64,000 nucleotides of DNA from Culex pipiens pallens (taxonomy: Eukaryota > Arthropoda > Insecta > Diptera > Culicidae). Positions 1 to 11,185 of this stretch are shown one piece after another (position 1 is the stretch's first letter; each line of letters begins with the position of its first letter). Location: positions 57,734,694-57,798,693 of the forward strand of contig NC_068939.1 of assembly GCF_016801865.2 (NCBI RefSeq), read 5' to 3'. The notes beneath the pieces were generated by a model. It was not told the origin of the DNA, did no database searches, and was given only the letters and a program-made list of their open reading frames with translations. Position numbers and translations under genes: made by a program.

Positions 1-1392
1 TCTAAACAAAACCTGAAACTTTCGAGCCATACAGAAATATGTCAAAATAAATTTGCAACCAAATCATCAAAGGTTTCCAACAATGTCTCAGACTGGCAAG
101 TAATTATTGATTACTTTGATTTTATGCCGGTGATTCGGTAGGTCATTAATTATTTCGTAATAAATGGTTATTAGATTAATTACAAGTTATTAAGGGGAAT
201 TAAAGTATTTAAAAAAATACACAATTTTGAAAATTGTAGTTGTTGAACGATTCTTCTTAATTTTTGGTAGAAATCTGTTATAGCAATATATAATTTCATT
301 TTATTTTAAATAAGAGTGTCACACAAAGATTCTAAAAAGACTGGCTGTGAATGTAGAGGGTCTCATACATCAAAATTTTCATCAACACATCACAATATTT
401 TATACAGTATTTTCTAACTTCTTTTTTATTCTGAAAAAGGCGTTCACCTTTTAAGTTTCAAAAGGCAAATTCGGGTTGGACATTGTAATCATTTATTTTA
501 TAAGTACTCCATATTTACTCCTTATGAACACAACAAACTCATTCCAAATCATTTAAATCAATTTACTTTGTCATGTTGATAAGTGAGACTGATTAACAAC
601 AAAAGGAAATGCTGCGATGTGTTATCCAGGGTTTTATTAACTGAAATTAATTCAAAATCAATCCTTTACGTTTTTTTCCAAACATTAAAATAGAATTGTT
701 CTTAATTATCTTTGATAAAAACACAGATATGAAGTGATAGCAATTTTTTTTAATAAAATCAAGACTTTATTTTATAATCTCAAAAAAATTACTGACAAAC
801 CTAAATATGTTTAAATTTTAAATGAAAAAAATAAAACATTTAGAAAAAAATGCAATTGTTTGAATGCAATTTCACCATTTTTAAATCAATTTATTTGAAA
901 ACAACTTATTTTATTTATAATTTTTTTTTGCAAAAAAATCGAAACAATATGTAAATGTATGTATCAAATTTTGAAATGAAAATTATCTATGAAAATGCTC
1001 AAAAATCAAAAGGTTTTGTTTTCAAAAATCTTCAAAATTTCAATGCAATTTGACTTGCATTAATTTACCTGAAAACAATGTTGAATCCGTTTTACCACGT
1101 TGATATTAATTTCGAACCAGTTATTATATTGCAAATTTTGAAATTTTTACACTGACAAGTAATTCAAAATAATATGTTTTGTCCTCTAAAAGTTTGGATT
1201 TTAAGAAAAACGTAAATTTGTCCTATTTTTTCAACTCATGATATCTAAAAAAATGGTTCGATTTTCAATGTATAAACTTGAAATTTTTACATTCACATAA
1301 TCCATTATTATGAAACAATTTAAAACTTAAAACATAAATTAATATTAATAATTTTTCACATGATATTCAGTGTTTTTTAATTTCTAAAAGAG
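1..1392. other. AT-rich intergenic DNA, nothing recognised
   Basis: Strongly A/T-rich with many homopolymer A and T runs. All open frames are short, and I see no domain, tRNA or clear inverted-repeat boundary. Confidence 0.6.
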
Positions 1393-1394
1393 TA

Positions 1395-1698
1395 AGGCCG
1401 GTGCAAATATTTTTCAAAGTTTATGTCACAGACGAAATACCAAGGTACAGTCCCACGAAAAAGTTTTTTTATTTGCAAAAAAAAATTCCGTCAATACCTC
1501 GATATTTTCAAAACTAATGATTGGAAAGCAACTGTACGCCTGTGAAATGCATTTTTAAACACTTTTTTCATCCAAATGTTGAAACTTAGGCTTATAATTT
1601 CAATTTTTATATTTTATTATTTGGGGTAGGGGGGGGGGGGGGGCTCGACTTTGGTCAGAGCCGAAGGACATAAACTTCAAAAATATTTACAACGGCCT
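1395..1698. mobile_element. MITE, family 'AGGCCG', TA target site
   Basis: Terminal inverted repeats begin AGGCCGGTGCAAATAT on the left; the right end is the complement of AGGCCGTTGTAAATAT. TA dinucleotides flank both sides (1393-1394 and 1699-1700). The interior holds a G homopolymer near 1628-1643. A second copy in opposite orientation lies at 8581-8910. There is no coding capacity, so this is a non-autonomous DNA element of Tc1/mariner-like target preference (inference from the TA). Confidence 0.7.
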
Positions 1699-1700
1699 TA

Positions 1701-3369
1701 TTATATGAGCAATTTTTAATCGATTCCATTGTAATACTTTGTAAGATTCATTTAAAAAATGACTTAATTTGATATAATTTTAAACATTTTTTTTTATTTG
1801 AGAAATTGTGAAGTTAGAGTAATTAAGTAATTCAAGTAATTAATAATTATGACCCAGCAATTTGAGTAATTAATCGACAGACAGGAAAAGTAATAAATGC
1901 TTCGCTAGGAGACGGTGATTCTAACGGATCGCAGACTGGATTTCGTCATGTTAGGTGATAAATGCCTAGGCCCAAGTTGCATAGGAATCGATAATTGGGA
2001 ATAGAACCAACTCCACCTGAACCAGAATCTCAACACCATGTCAGCCGTCCATTGCCGAGGGGATTTGTAAGACGGGAAGTGTTGATGCTTCACTTTCTTA
2101 ATGGGACAAGGGCAAATCTCCACGGTGTCCCCAAGTTAGTTTCCCTAGGAGTTGGACGGTTTTTGGGAAGGTAACGGTCTAGGATACGCTCTAAGCAAGA
2201 GTTGCGACCAATGGCATGATGTGTTTGTCTTTAAGCCATACGCCAGAAATCAAAAACACAGTTATATTACATCTGGGAAAGAGTAGATCTTTTATGTAAG
2301 CAAAAAGATTTAATATTACTTCTGACCGCTCCCCATTTTAATAGTGTCGAGATGGCGTTTCGTTTCCCTTAAAATATGTACTCGTTTTCAGATGTTATTA
2401 CATGTTTTTTATTTCTACTGTGTGACCGACTAGTCCGGGACCAGATGACCATTCCAGTCAGGCAGTGTACCAGCCCGTAAACCGCAAATCCCAATCTGTA
2501 CACATGCGTTTTACATTCGGACCGCGAGCGTTCTAAATGTTTCCAAGTGGACGTCCTGAAAACCCCTAAAACACACAGCCATCAACTTCTCGATGCCTTT
2601 TGCCCTTTTGCGATGGAGCTTTTTGATGGAGCTTGGTGGTGGTAGAGGGAGTTTAACGAGGGAGAGTGCTTTTTGATTTTGATTTTAATTAAATAACTCG
2701 GACAAAAAGGGTTTTCATTGCTTTTGGGGGCGTAATGTAAATTGCGATTCCACGAGATGAACTGCGTTGCTCGCATTGTGTTGGAGTTCGAATTGACTGA
2801 CAAGTAGAGGGTGGTTTGCGATTTGTTGGCTTTTAGTTTTCAATTGTAGTTTTTAAATTATGTGGATCGATACAAAAATTTATTTTGATTTTAAGCCATG
2901 TTTGAATAATATTTTTCATTATAAGGCTTATCTAAAACACAAAAAAAAACAACATTTTCCCTAAAAAAAATCGGAATTTGTTATTGTGGGCGTATGCTTT
3001 CCAGAACGGGCTCCGGAAATTCCCGGGGCAGCTCGTGGGACCATAAAGTACTGTTTATGTTTTCCAGATGCGTAAAGAGTTGAAAAGGGTTGGACGGGTG
3101 GTGGAAAGGCCGAGCCGCACATTGTTTTTCGTTTTCCCGCTGGGAATAAAAATTCATGAGTTGTTGCCGCGGTGTAAATGTTTGCTTTTGGTTGAGTTTA
3201 AGCAGAACGTAAAAGTTGCACAATTTAACTTTCCTTATCGAAATTGATGTTTTCGATGGTAGGGAAAGGTTAACATCATAGAGGTTGTGCAACCAATTAA
3301 ATATGTGTTGCTCTTCTTTTTCAACAAATTTAAAAATTGTATTTTCAAAATTGAATACTTTTTAAAATT
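1701..3369. other. Intergenic DNA, more balanced in base composition from about 1.9 to 3.3 kb
   Basis: The stretch 1900-3300 is less AT-rich than its surroundings and has 70-100 codon open frames on the minus strand (1905-2123, 2981-3292). None resembles a protein family I recognise. It may be unique host sequence such as a UTR, intron or regulatory DNA. Confidence 0.4.
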
Positions 3370-3386
3370 AAAACATTTTAAAAATT

Positions 3387-3578
3387 TGCAATCTTAGTAA
3401 GTTTTTTCTTAATTTGTGTTACTCTTGGTGACACCTTGATTTACAAGCAATAATTGTTCCAAAAGGAAAATGATGTAATACACAGCTGAAAGGAACTCCA
3501 AAACTCTGTTATGGACCTCAAAAGCACTTGTTGTATTCTGATTATTCACCAATTAAACCGAATTGAATTGAAAAATTG
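3387..3578 (+). mobile_element. 5'-truncated Jockey-like LINE 3' end
   Basis: 3481-3575 matches the 3' UTR of the full-length Jockey element here (27035-27130): both contain CACAGCTGAAAGGA, then CCAAAACTCTGT, and end in a GAATTGAATTGAA tail. Near-identical flanks (3370-3386, and 3579-3596 with one extra T) look like a 17-bp target-site duplication. Only UTR is left, so this is a dead insertion with no coding content. Confidence 0.7.
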
Positions 3579-3596
3579 AAAACATTTTTAAAAATT

Positions 3597-5629
3597 CAAC
3601 TTTTTCAACTTTATATACTAAAGCAAATCAAAACGTCTTAAATTTGTAAAAAACATCATTGAACTTCTCACACTCCTAAAAAAAGGAGTACTTCAGTGGA
3701 ATTTGTGAGCTATGGAAGGCAAGTTAAACAAAATTCAAATGTAAATTTCTTCCAAAAAGACCTTTTTTGGGCATTGTTGAAAAGGTACAAAGTAGAAGGT
3801 TGAACAAAGTAATTAAGTTGGAAGATCTTTAAACCCGTTACTACGATACTTTTGGACAAAATGAGAAGAATGGTTTTAAACAGCAAAGATCAAATTCAAC
3901 ATTAAACCATATTCACCCATACCAAAGGCCAGTAATTTTAGTCAAAACAAGCTGTTCTGAATTCCTCCAAACTGAGCTCAACCAGTTTGATTGCTCCTTT
4001 ACGGAATCAATGTTCAGTCGTGTGTCCCACTTTCGAATTAAATTAAACTGCATATCAAATACCATCACGTGGTCGGTTCCAGCCTCCGTGAGCCCACAGG
4101 CAATTCCATCTAATCTGTCTTAATATTGTTTTATGCTTATACCGCGTCGTTTATGCATAGCTTCAGCCTTGGGAGATGCAGATCAGATGTTGATTCTGGG
4201 GGCCTTTACTTTGCATACGAAAGCCATTTATCCGTCTCCCCTTCGAGAAGAAGCTGCAAGGCGCACACCGCGTTTCAGAGAGATAATATTGAACGATGAT
4301 GACGACTATGAGGCCTACCGGACGGAAAACCACTTTCAAACAGCAACAAAAAAAATAACTCAAAATTCGTTCCCTCTCTTTCATTTCCGACAGGACGACC
4401 ACTTAACCAGCTCGTTTGTCTGTGTTTCGTCCTTGACATTAGTGCCAGAGGGGGGTGGTGATTTTCCAGGCTGGCAAGCTTGAAAAGCTCCCGGCGTACG
4501 TGTCAAGAATTTTGAAGGATTTTTGGTGTGCGGTGTAAAAACAAATCCTAGGAAAAAGAAAAAAATACGGTTGAGATGGCAGACATGACTAACCTCTTGG
4601 TTTCGTTTTTTTCACATTCTTTCTTTATTTTGGTCAGGACAGTCGCTTCCGGACCACGAAAATCATAAAGGATGAGCCTTGCCAGTCCCCCGTTTCCAGA
4701 TTGTTGTTGTTGTTGTTAATGCTGCCTACACAAAAGTATTAGCATTCTGGTGGGTACTCTTGGGGAATGATTACGTAACACTGACTGGCCTGGCTAGGGG
4801 AGCTGGACGATACAAAGGAAATTATGCAAAACAGGAACAGGCTCTCGGAACAAACATTACGCAAGCTGTGGTCAAATCAAGGACGATTGAAATAACTTCA
4901 ATAATGATGATGTTAAAAATATATCGATTGAGTTTTATTAATATTTTCAAAGAAAACGAAAATATATTTGGAGTAATCTAAATTTGTATCAAATTTCATT
5001 TCAGTTGATGCGATGATGTTTTTTGTCAACCAACGCCATAAGTTTTCAGTCAGCGGGTATTTCTCCAAAGCAAAGTTTTGCAAATTGAAATGAACCAACC
5101 AAAATTTTTGCGTATACCCAACTCGAGAAAAAGCATGAACTTTTTTCTCCCTAGAAACATGTGCATTTCTAATGTTTTGAAAACATTTAAACAGGTTTGA
5201 ATTGTTTTTCTTCAAAAAAATGGAGAATGCGTGCGCTTTGCTCATTGTATATATTGCATGCAATATTTGGATTATATGCAAGAGTGACAAACCGCCCTAA
5301 TTCTTCATACAAACTTTAATGTTATCTGTGTTTCCTATTGTTACAATAATTGAAACGTTTCTAAAAATTGATAGAAAATATTTCAAGTGCCAAATATTTT
5401 CATAACTCTACATATTCACAACATTTAAGCCTGTGGTTTAATTTTATTCTAAATAATACTGTGTAGTACTTTCGTTATTTACTTTAACACAAAAATTATG
5501 ATCGCAAGCTTTGTTAAATATTTGCAGTGGCTTCATTTTTAAGTTTTGTGCATTCAAACAAGTGTATTTTTCAATATTGTTTTGATGTCAGCGAATGCTC
5601 TAGTTTCGTCAAGATATGGTACAGATCAT
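3597..5629. other. Intergenic DNA without recognised genes
   Basis: Open frames of 60-125 codons occur (for example 4133-4483 plus and 4913-5290 minus), but their composition is low-complexity or AT-driven and no domain is visible. 4130-4860 is more balanced in base composition and might be host unique sequence. Confidence 0.45.
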
Positions 5630-5820
5630 CCTCTTTTTACGCGGTGACGTCCCGCTTTTTTTGTCGATTTCTCTAAAACCATACAACATGCAAGCTTCAA
5701 ACAGCGTTTTGTAGATCTGAACAAAACCTTACACATTGTTTTTTATAGACTGTAAAAATGTTGCGTCGTTTCAGAGAAATCGAAAAATTAAAAAAAATTA
5801 ACGTACCGCGTAAAAAGAGG
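5630..5820. mobile_element. Palindromic MITE related to the one inside the caspase gene
   Basis: Inverted termini CCTCTTTTTACGCGGT...ACCGCGTAAAAAGAGG enclose about 190 bp. Next to the ends are TCGATTTCTCT-type arms and a TGTAGATCT core. Both are also seen in the 48734-48946 MITE, which has TCGATTTCTCT and TGTAGATCT in the same order. Target duplication is unclear. Non-coding. Confidence 0.6.
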
Positions 5821-5837
5821 CTAAAGCTGAAACGGAT

Positions 5838-6440
5838 TTCCAACCACTCCTGAAAGTTTCATGATGATATTTTATGGTTCAAGTGAGTAACAGATGATAT
5901 AAGATTGAAATTTTGCCATGAGCAAAGCGAACTGTCAAATTTTGTGAGCGTTTTTATCTAAACACATACTTGATTTACGGGTGCCACGATATCTCGAGAT
6001 GGGATGGATCGAACTAGCTGAAATTTGGGATGAAGATTCTCAAGACATTTCTCGTGTGCATGACGAAGCCCGATTTTCAATTTTTTCTTTTTAAAAATAC
6101 AAAAAAAGAAAAACTGACGATTTAACGTAAAATATTTTAAATTATTTAATATTTAAAAATATTCAATAAAAATAAACATTTAAAAATATTTATAACTTTT
6201 TTTAAAGAAAACTTTTTGAAAATCAGCCTTCGTCATGCACCCAGAATCGTTTAAGCAGTCTTCACCAAAATTTTGTGCCGGTTTGGTCGAAGCAGTGTTG
6301 AGATATCGTGGCACCCGTTTTTTGAAACTGCTTACTTCAAATAGCTATATCTCAGCATAGGTACAACCAAATGTCTTCAAATTATTTTATTAAATGTTGA
6401 AAATGACTCCATGCTTTTTATACCTAATTTCACAATTTGT
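5838..6440. mobile_element. Copy of the 'GGGTGCCACGATATCTC' inverted-repeat element
   Basis: Contains GGGTGCCACGATATCTCGA near 5980 and its inverted counterpart GAGATATCGTGGCACCCG near 6305, around an AT-rich core. The outer parts (CCATGAGCAAAGCG near 5916; GATATAGCTATTTGA inverted near 6345) align with the more complete copy at 53150-53840 in reverse orientation. Outer ends are degraded. Non-coding. Confidence 0.55.
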
Positions 6441-6895
6441 TGTTGACAGGGAAGCAGATAAAATTCAATTCTGTTGATTGGAGCTTGTTCTGATAGCCCA
6501 AATCCAGATTTCCTTGACAAAACTGAAGAGTTTACTGATGAAAAGTTGTGTTAGATTCAATATTGGTATCAAACCATGCAGAATTTGCATTTTTTGTCAT
6601 TGAAAATTATAACGACAGTACCGTCACCATTATCAATCCTCATAAAATAATAATAATAAGTGTTCATTAAAACCTAATACCTTATTGCATCCATGATTTA
6701 TTGTCTGTTTGGAAAACCAGCCTTCTTTTAAGCAATCGCTGTTTGTAAAATTTGAAAAGCTTAAGAAAAAATCAATATTTCTGATTAAATTTTAGTTAGA
6801 TTGTGAAATAATAATTCTAAATGATACTGTTGAATTCTCTGTCATATCGGTTAGGCCTATAACATTCTCACTGTAACATTTTTTAGAGACCATCC

Positions 6896-7032
6896 ATGAA
6901 CTACGTGAACACTTTTTTTGACAATAGTCCACGCTCCATAAAAAAAGCTTTTATTTGTATGAAAATTGTCCACGATGAGGGGGGGGGGGGGGTATTTAAA
7001 AAAAATGTCCACGTGGTTTATGGATGGTTTCT
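6896..7032. mobile_element. MITE, family 'GACCATCCATAAACC', TA target site
   Basis: Termini GAGACCATCCATGAAC and GTTTATGGATGGTTTC are inverted and flanked by TA. The interior carries matching GTCCACG arms and a run of 14 or more G at about 6979-6992. A second copy is at 20539-20700. Confidence 0.7.
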
Positions 7033-7034
7033 TA

Positions 7035-7621
7035 ACAAAAATCTAACTAGGCGTCATCCGAATATCACTCACTAATAGGAGTGGGGCGGGGGGAGGAGGG
7101 GGGGGGGGTGGAGCAAGTGTTACATTGCATGTTATAAGAAGGTCTAGTGATTTTTTGCGATTTCACGGATGCCGCGTAATCTGTGCAATTTGTCGATTGC
7201 AGTGGAATTTGGTAAAAAAACATGAAATGCTGCGAAATTTTGAATGTTCATTTGATATCACTGCTTTTTTAATTCGAACACATCACAAGATTTTCAATTA
7301 CCAGGTTGTTTCCAATTAAACAAAAGTCATATTTTTTTTCTTTTTTTTTTCATTCGAATATTTACATTTTGAGTTTCAAAAAGATTGTAAAGGAACATTA
7401 TTCAACAATTTAATAAAAAAATACGAAATAATAAAGCATATTAATAAATCTCTGTAAAATTTATCGATATATCGATGAAAAATCTTTATTTTATGTGAGG
7501 AAAATAAAAAAAAATTGAATACTTTGATTATAAACACGATGAATGTTAAAATCATATCATATTTAATATCATTTGGCATGCATCAATGCGAAACTTCTTT
7601 CTTAAACATTATTCAAAATCA
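7035..7621. other. Intergenic; G-rich homopolymer tract then AT-rich DNA
   Basis: 7080-7111 is an almost pure purine G/A tract (GGGGCGGGGGGAGGAGGGG and onward). The rest is AT-rich with no supported gene. Confidence 0.5.
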
Positions 7622-7717
7622 TTTTTTTTTTCGCTCTACAGCATTGCTTTGGCGTTCTCGATTGCGAGATTCCTACTCGAAACTAAGTGTCCGAAGGCCG
7701 CTCACCCCTACACCACG
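7622..7717 (-). mobile_element. Internally deleted tRNA-derived SINE
   Basis: On the minus strand this begins with a tRNA-like head (GGGACCCGTGGTGTAGGGG, an A-box match). After about 30 nt it jumps to the 3' body TTCGGACACTTAGTTTCGAG...AATGCTGTAGAGCG, which matches the 3' body of the dimeric SINE at 54629-55038. The tail is poly(A) (poly(T) on the plus strand at 7622-7631). The box-B region and the second tRNA unit are missing. Confidence 0.65.
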
Positions 7718-8025
7718 GGTCCCGGCATTTATTTTACAAATTCTATTATTGATGAATATGACGTTAAGGATGTGCTTCGTTTTGAAGATATTTAAGCAAA
7801 TTTAATTTCTAAAATAAATTTTGTTTCATCAAATACTGTTATCTTTTTAGACAATTTTTTGTCTAATTATGCTAAAATTATGCTAAAAGAACACATTTTT
7901 ACCTTTATTTTGGGCAGTTTTTAAAGTACCGTGAAATTCATTTTTTTGTAACTCGCGTGTCGTAAAATTTCAAATTGTTTTGCTATAAAAAATGTCTAGC
8001 CCTGGTTAAAAGTAATGGAAAAGCG

Positions 8026-8038
8026 TGGATGAAGCTTT
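8026..8038. repeat. Target-site duplication, left copy (13 bp)
   Basis: TGGATGAAGCTTT here is repeated exactly at 8286-8298, bracketing the truncated ORF1-only element. Confidence 0.85.
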
Positions 8039-8285
8039 TTTTTTATTCATAACTTATTTTTATTAGGTCCTTTAAGGTGCTACGACCAGGTTAGGACCGA
8101 GGATCAGTTTACAATCAAAATATAAAATAAAAATAAAAAAAAACTCATTACACTCCATACTTGGAGATCATGTAACTGACGAGGGTTACTTGGTCCAAGC
8201 GGGTCTTGCAGGTTTTTAATCTGCCGATGTACTCGGAGAAAATGCCCCACAGCTCAGCAGAACTGTAGAGCGCCTTCCCGGCTTA
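8039..8285 (-). mobile_element. 5'-truncated copy of the ORF1-only (gag-like) retroelement
   Basis: Minus-strand insertion with its poly(A) end at 8039 and a perfect 13-bp TSD. It retains the last about 42 codons of ORF1, then the 3' UTR. The frame reads LYSSAELWGIFSEY... up to a stop near 8150, which aligns with LYSESELWAIYREY at the C-terminus of the full-length element at 18884-20502. The 3' UTR block containing GGTGCTACGACCAGGTTAGG is nearly identical in the two copies although the coding part has diverged. This is a separate, older family member. Confidence 0.85.
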
Positions 8286-8298
8286 TGGATGAAGCTTT
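8286..8298. repeat. Target-site duplication, right copy (13 bp)
   Basis: Exact repeat of TGGATGAAGCTTT found at 8026-8038. Confidence 0.85.
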
Positions 8299-8580
8299 AG
8301 GCTATTCAAGAAACATTCTAGCGTGACGTCACGGTCTCACGGTCCCCGCTCTTGTCACACTTTGTCACGATTGCGAAAACCTTCCCCTCCTCTCTAGAGC
8401 GTGACGTACTTTATGGATGATGCCTTAGAAGCATTTATGTTACACTGAGTGTTTAAACAAAATCAATCAATTTGATTTTAGTTTAAGGGGACTCGTAAAA
8501 CACGTAAGTTGACACAATAAATGTAAAACAGCAATCAAAACAGTAAGAGACGTAAAAGTAAAGAAAGTAAATAAAACCTA

Positions 8581-8910
8581 AGCCGTTGCAAATATTTTTT
8601 GAAGTATATGTCCCTCTCCTCTGACCAATGTCGATGGGGGTCAAAAAAATAAAAAAAGTTCAAAAAAGAATTTACGAGTCATGGTTTCAACATTTGAAAG
8701 AAAAAAGTGTTTTAAAATGCATTATACACCCTGTCCAGTTGTTCAGTTGTTGTCATTAGTTTCCAAAATATCGAAGTATTGACAATTTTTTTATTTTTTT
8801 GCGAAAACAAAGTTTTTGTGGTGCTGTGCATTTTCATAAAAAAAACAAAATATTGCTTGGCCCCCGACTTTTGGACAAAGCAGGAACTTTGAAAAAAATT
8901 TGCAACGGCC
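8581..8910. mobile_element. MITE, family 'AGGCCG', second copy
   Basis: Ends AGCCGTTGCAAATATT and the complement of GGCCGTTGCAAATTTT, flanked by TA. Internal sequence matches the 1395-1698 copy in reverse orientation, for example CAAAATATCGAAGTATTGAC against GTCAATACCTCGATATTTTC. Non-coding. Confidence 0.7.
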
Positions 8911-9537
8911 TAAAGGCGAATGAAAAAATTACGATCAAAAACATTAAACAAGAGAAGTGCTAAAAATTCCTTGTCAATTACGAAAAAAAAAAAACAAAAA
9001 AAAAATGGTCAGCAGATAGGGTTACAGCAAGTTGAACTAATGATCCTTTTTTCTATAAGAAAAATCCAATTCATTTCAAAATTACTAAATTTGCTGTTTT
9101 TATTGCAGCGCATTTAGAAGCGGGTTCAGATTTCAGAGATTTAATATTTTTAAAATAAGTTTGTTGACAATGAAAAGAAAAATGAAAAGACAGCGGTACA
9201 TTTAATTTTATGTACATTTTATATGCATGAGTATTTTTAACATTAAAAGTATGTTTTTGTTTCATTGTGCTTGAAAAAGACAATAAAAACCGAGTAGGAA
9301 CTAAGTGTCAATCATTTTTTCACGGTGTCAAACGGACAACATATGTCCAAAAGGTTTCACAGCCGGATTCCACATGCTCCTACCCAGAAACAGGGTTCAC
9401 AGTTAGGTCGGGATGCTCGACCAGCGGTTGCAAACTTTTATCTGCAAAAATGGTCCAAATTCCACCCTGAAAATAAAAACCTTTGAGAAACGGTCCAGCT
9501 GTCGAGCTGTCCGTGTTGTTCGTACATCGTCGTGATG

Positions 9538-9714
9538 GTGCTATCTTGTCGCAGTCGATTCCGGGACAAACTGAGTTAAAGACGACGCTTTGTGCAGCTT
9601 TCAGTGCCTCACCTTTTGACCTTCGCAGATTTCCGCAAATGTGACACCTTACTAAAAAGAATTTTGTCAGAGACCTTTTTTAGTTTATCTCTCTAGCTTA
9701 CGACAAGATAGCAC
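9538..9714. mobile_element. Short copy of the 'GTGCTATCTTGTCG' TIR element
   Basis: GTGCTATCTTGTCG at the left end is mirrored by CGACAAGATAGCAC at the right end. The body has GAGTTAAAGACGACGCTTTGTGCAGCTTT-type sequence and CCTCACCTTTTGACCTTC, shared with the copies at 49627-50110 and 51096-51552. Confidence 0.6.
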
Positions 9715-11185
9715 GCTCTCGACGACATGCTGCCATATGCTGCTGTTCCTTCCGTATTTATTTGCACGAGTTCTGTGTGTGAGTGTCGAAAAAGGATATT
9801 CTTGCTTCTTCACGTCAGGCTTCCAAAATCCTCCGAAAATGAGCATTTTGTCGGGGTTACGGGACGGGTTTGGTTGAAGAATTTCATGTATTTTGAATAG
9901 AATTTCCCGGGTCTCTGTTTCCGTCAGGCAGGCAGAAGCATGCTGAAACTGGCAATTGGGGCAATTGCGGCTGGTCTGACGAAGGTGGAGGGGACGGATT
10001 TTGGGGCCAATGCCAAATCAGCCATATGTTGAGCAAACGAGGACGCCAAAGGTCGGAAAACTCCGGTGAGATAGGACGGCTCATCTGACGGCAGAAGAAC
10101 AAAAGGTGAAAACTCGAGGAAGCTCGAGGTGCTTGGGTGGTGTGGGCTGCAAGGCAGAGATCAGTTTTGACAAAAGCTAACAAGATGGTGAAAACACGAG
10201 AATGAACGTGTGAAAGATGCTACTCTGGAAAAGGGGCTAGGGTAAAGTGCCAATTTATAGACGTAAGAAATTGCGAATAAATGTACAGAGAATATAGGCT
10301 AATAAATGAATTCTTCCCTTTTTAACAAATTCAACTTAAACACAAAACATCGAGCAGTCCTGACAGGCTTCGCACCAAAGAAGCGGCAAAGTCTTGCTCT
10401 GCTCGCAGAACTTGGTCCTCAACACCACGACTAGCGAGAGAAAGAGGTTTCTCATCCTTGTCTGGAAAGTGTTCAGTGCTATTCAGCAGTATCCTGGCCA
10501 AGTTTGGTGTTGTTTTGCATCCGTAGCACAATGGAGAGAGCACAAGGCGTCAGGCGTCAACCTCAAAACTGTATAAATCAGATGCAAACAGAAGCTTCGG
10601 TGAAGATCAGCACGGGAAGAAAATGGAGCAGCAAATATTTTTCACCCCAATCAAACGAAACGATTTTCGACTGCAGTGGAAACAAAAAAAAAAGACGACT
10701 GTGACATATTGCAGAAGTTATTTTCGCATACGTAGTCATGGCCCGCAGCCATAGAACAAATTGGGAAATATTTGTTCGCATTGAGGACTTTAGATGAAAT
10801 AGTTGACATGGTGTGGATGTAGGTTTCTAGTGAGCCAAATAAAAGAAATCTGCTATTCCACCAACAATTAAGAGCTGATCGAATCATCAGGAAAAAATGC
10901 ATTATAGCGAAAGGACAAAATATTTGGGAAGAAATAAGAACCAAATCAATTTTTATAAATACGAAGGTTTGATACATGAGAAAATTCTCTGAGATGTCGG
11001 TCATTCGATTTTTTTTTTGTATTTTGTAATCCGGCTGGTGCTTTTTTGGTGCCTTCGGTATGCCCAAAGAAGCCATTTTTCATCATTAGTTTGTCCATAT
11101 AAGTTTCCATACAGATTTGGCAGCTGTCCATACAAAAATGATACATGATATGATTCAAAAATAAGCATCTTTTAAAGGAAATTTT
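9715..11185. other. Intergenic DNA, moderately GC-balanced, no supported gene
   Basis: Open frames of 60-140 codons exist (9884-10183, 10331-10543, 10651-11076, all minus). They are mutually overlapping and lack recognisable domains. 9850-10600 is more complex in composition than its surroundings and could include unrecognised host exons. Confidence 0.4.

Noticed and set aside
4133..4483. 116-codon plus-strand frame as a host gene
   Set aside because: A competing minus-strand frame covers most of it; no motif, signal or splice support.
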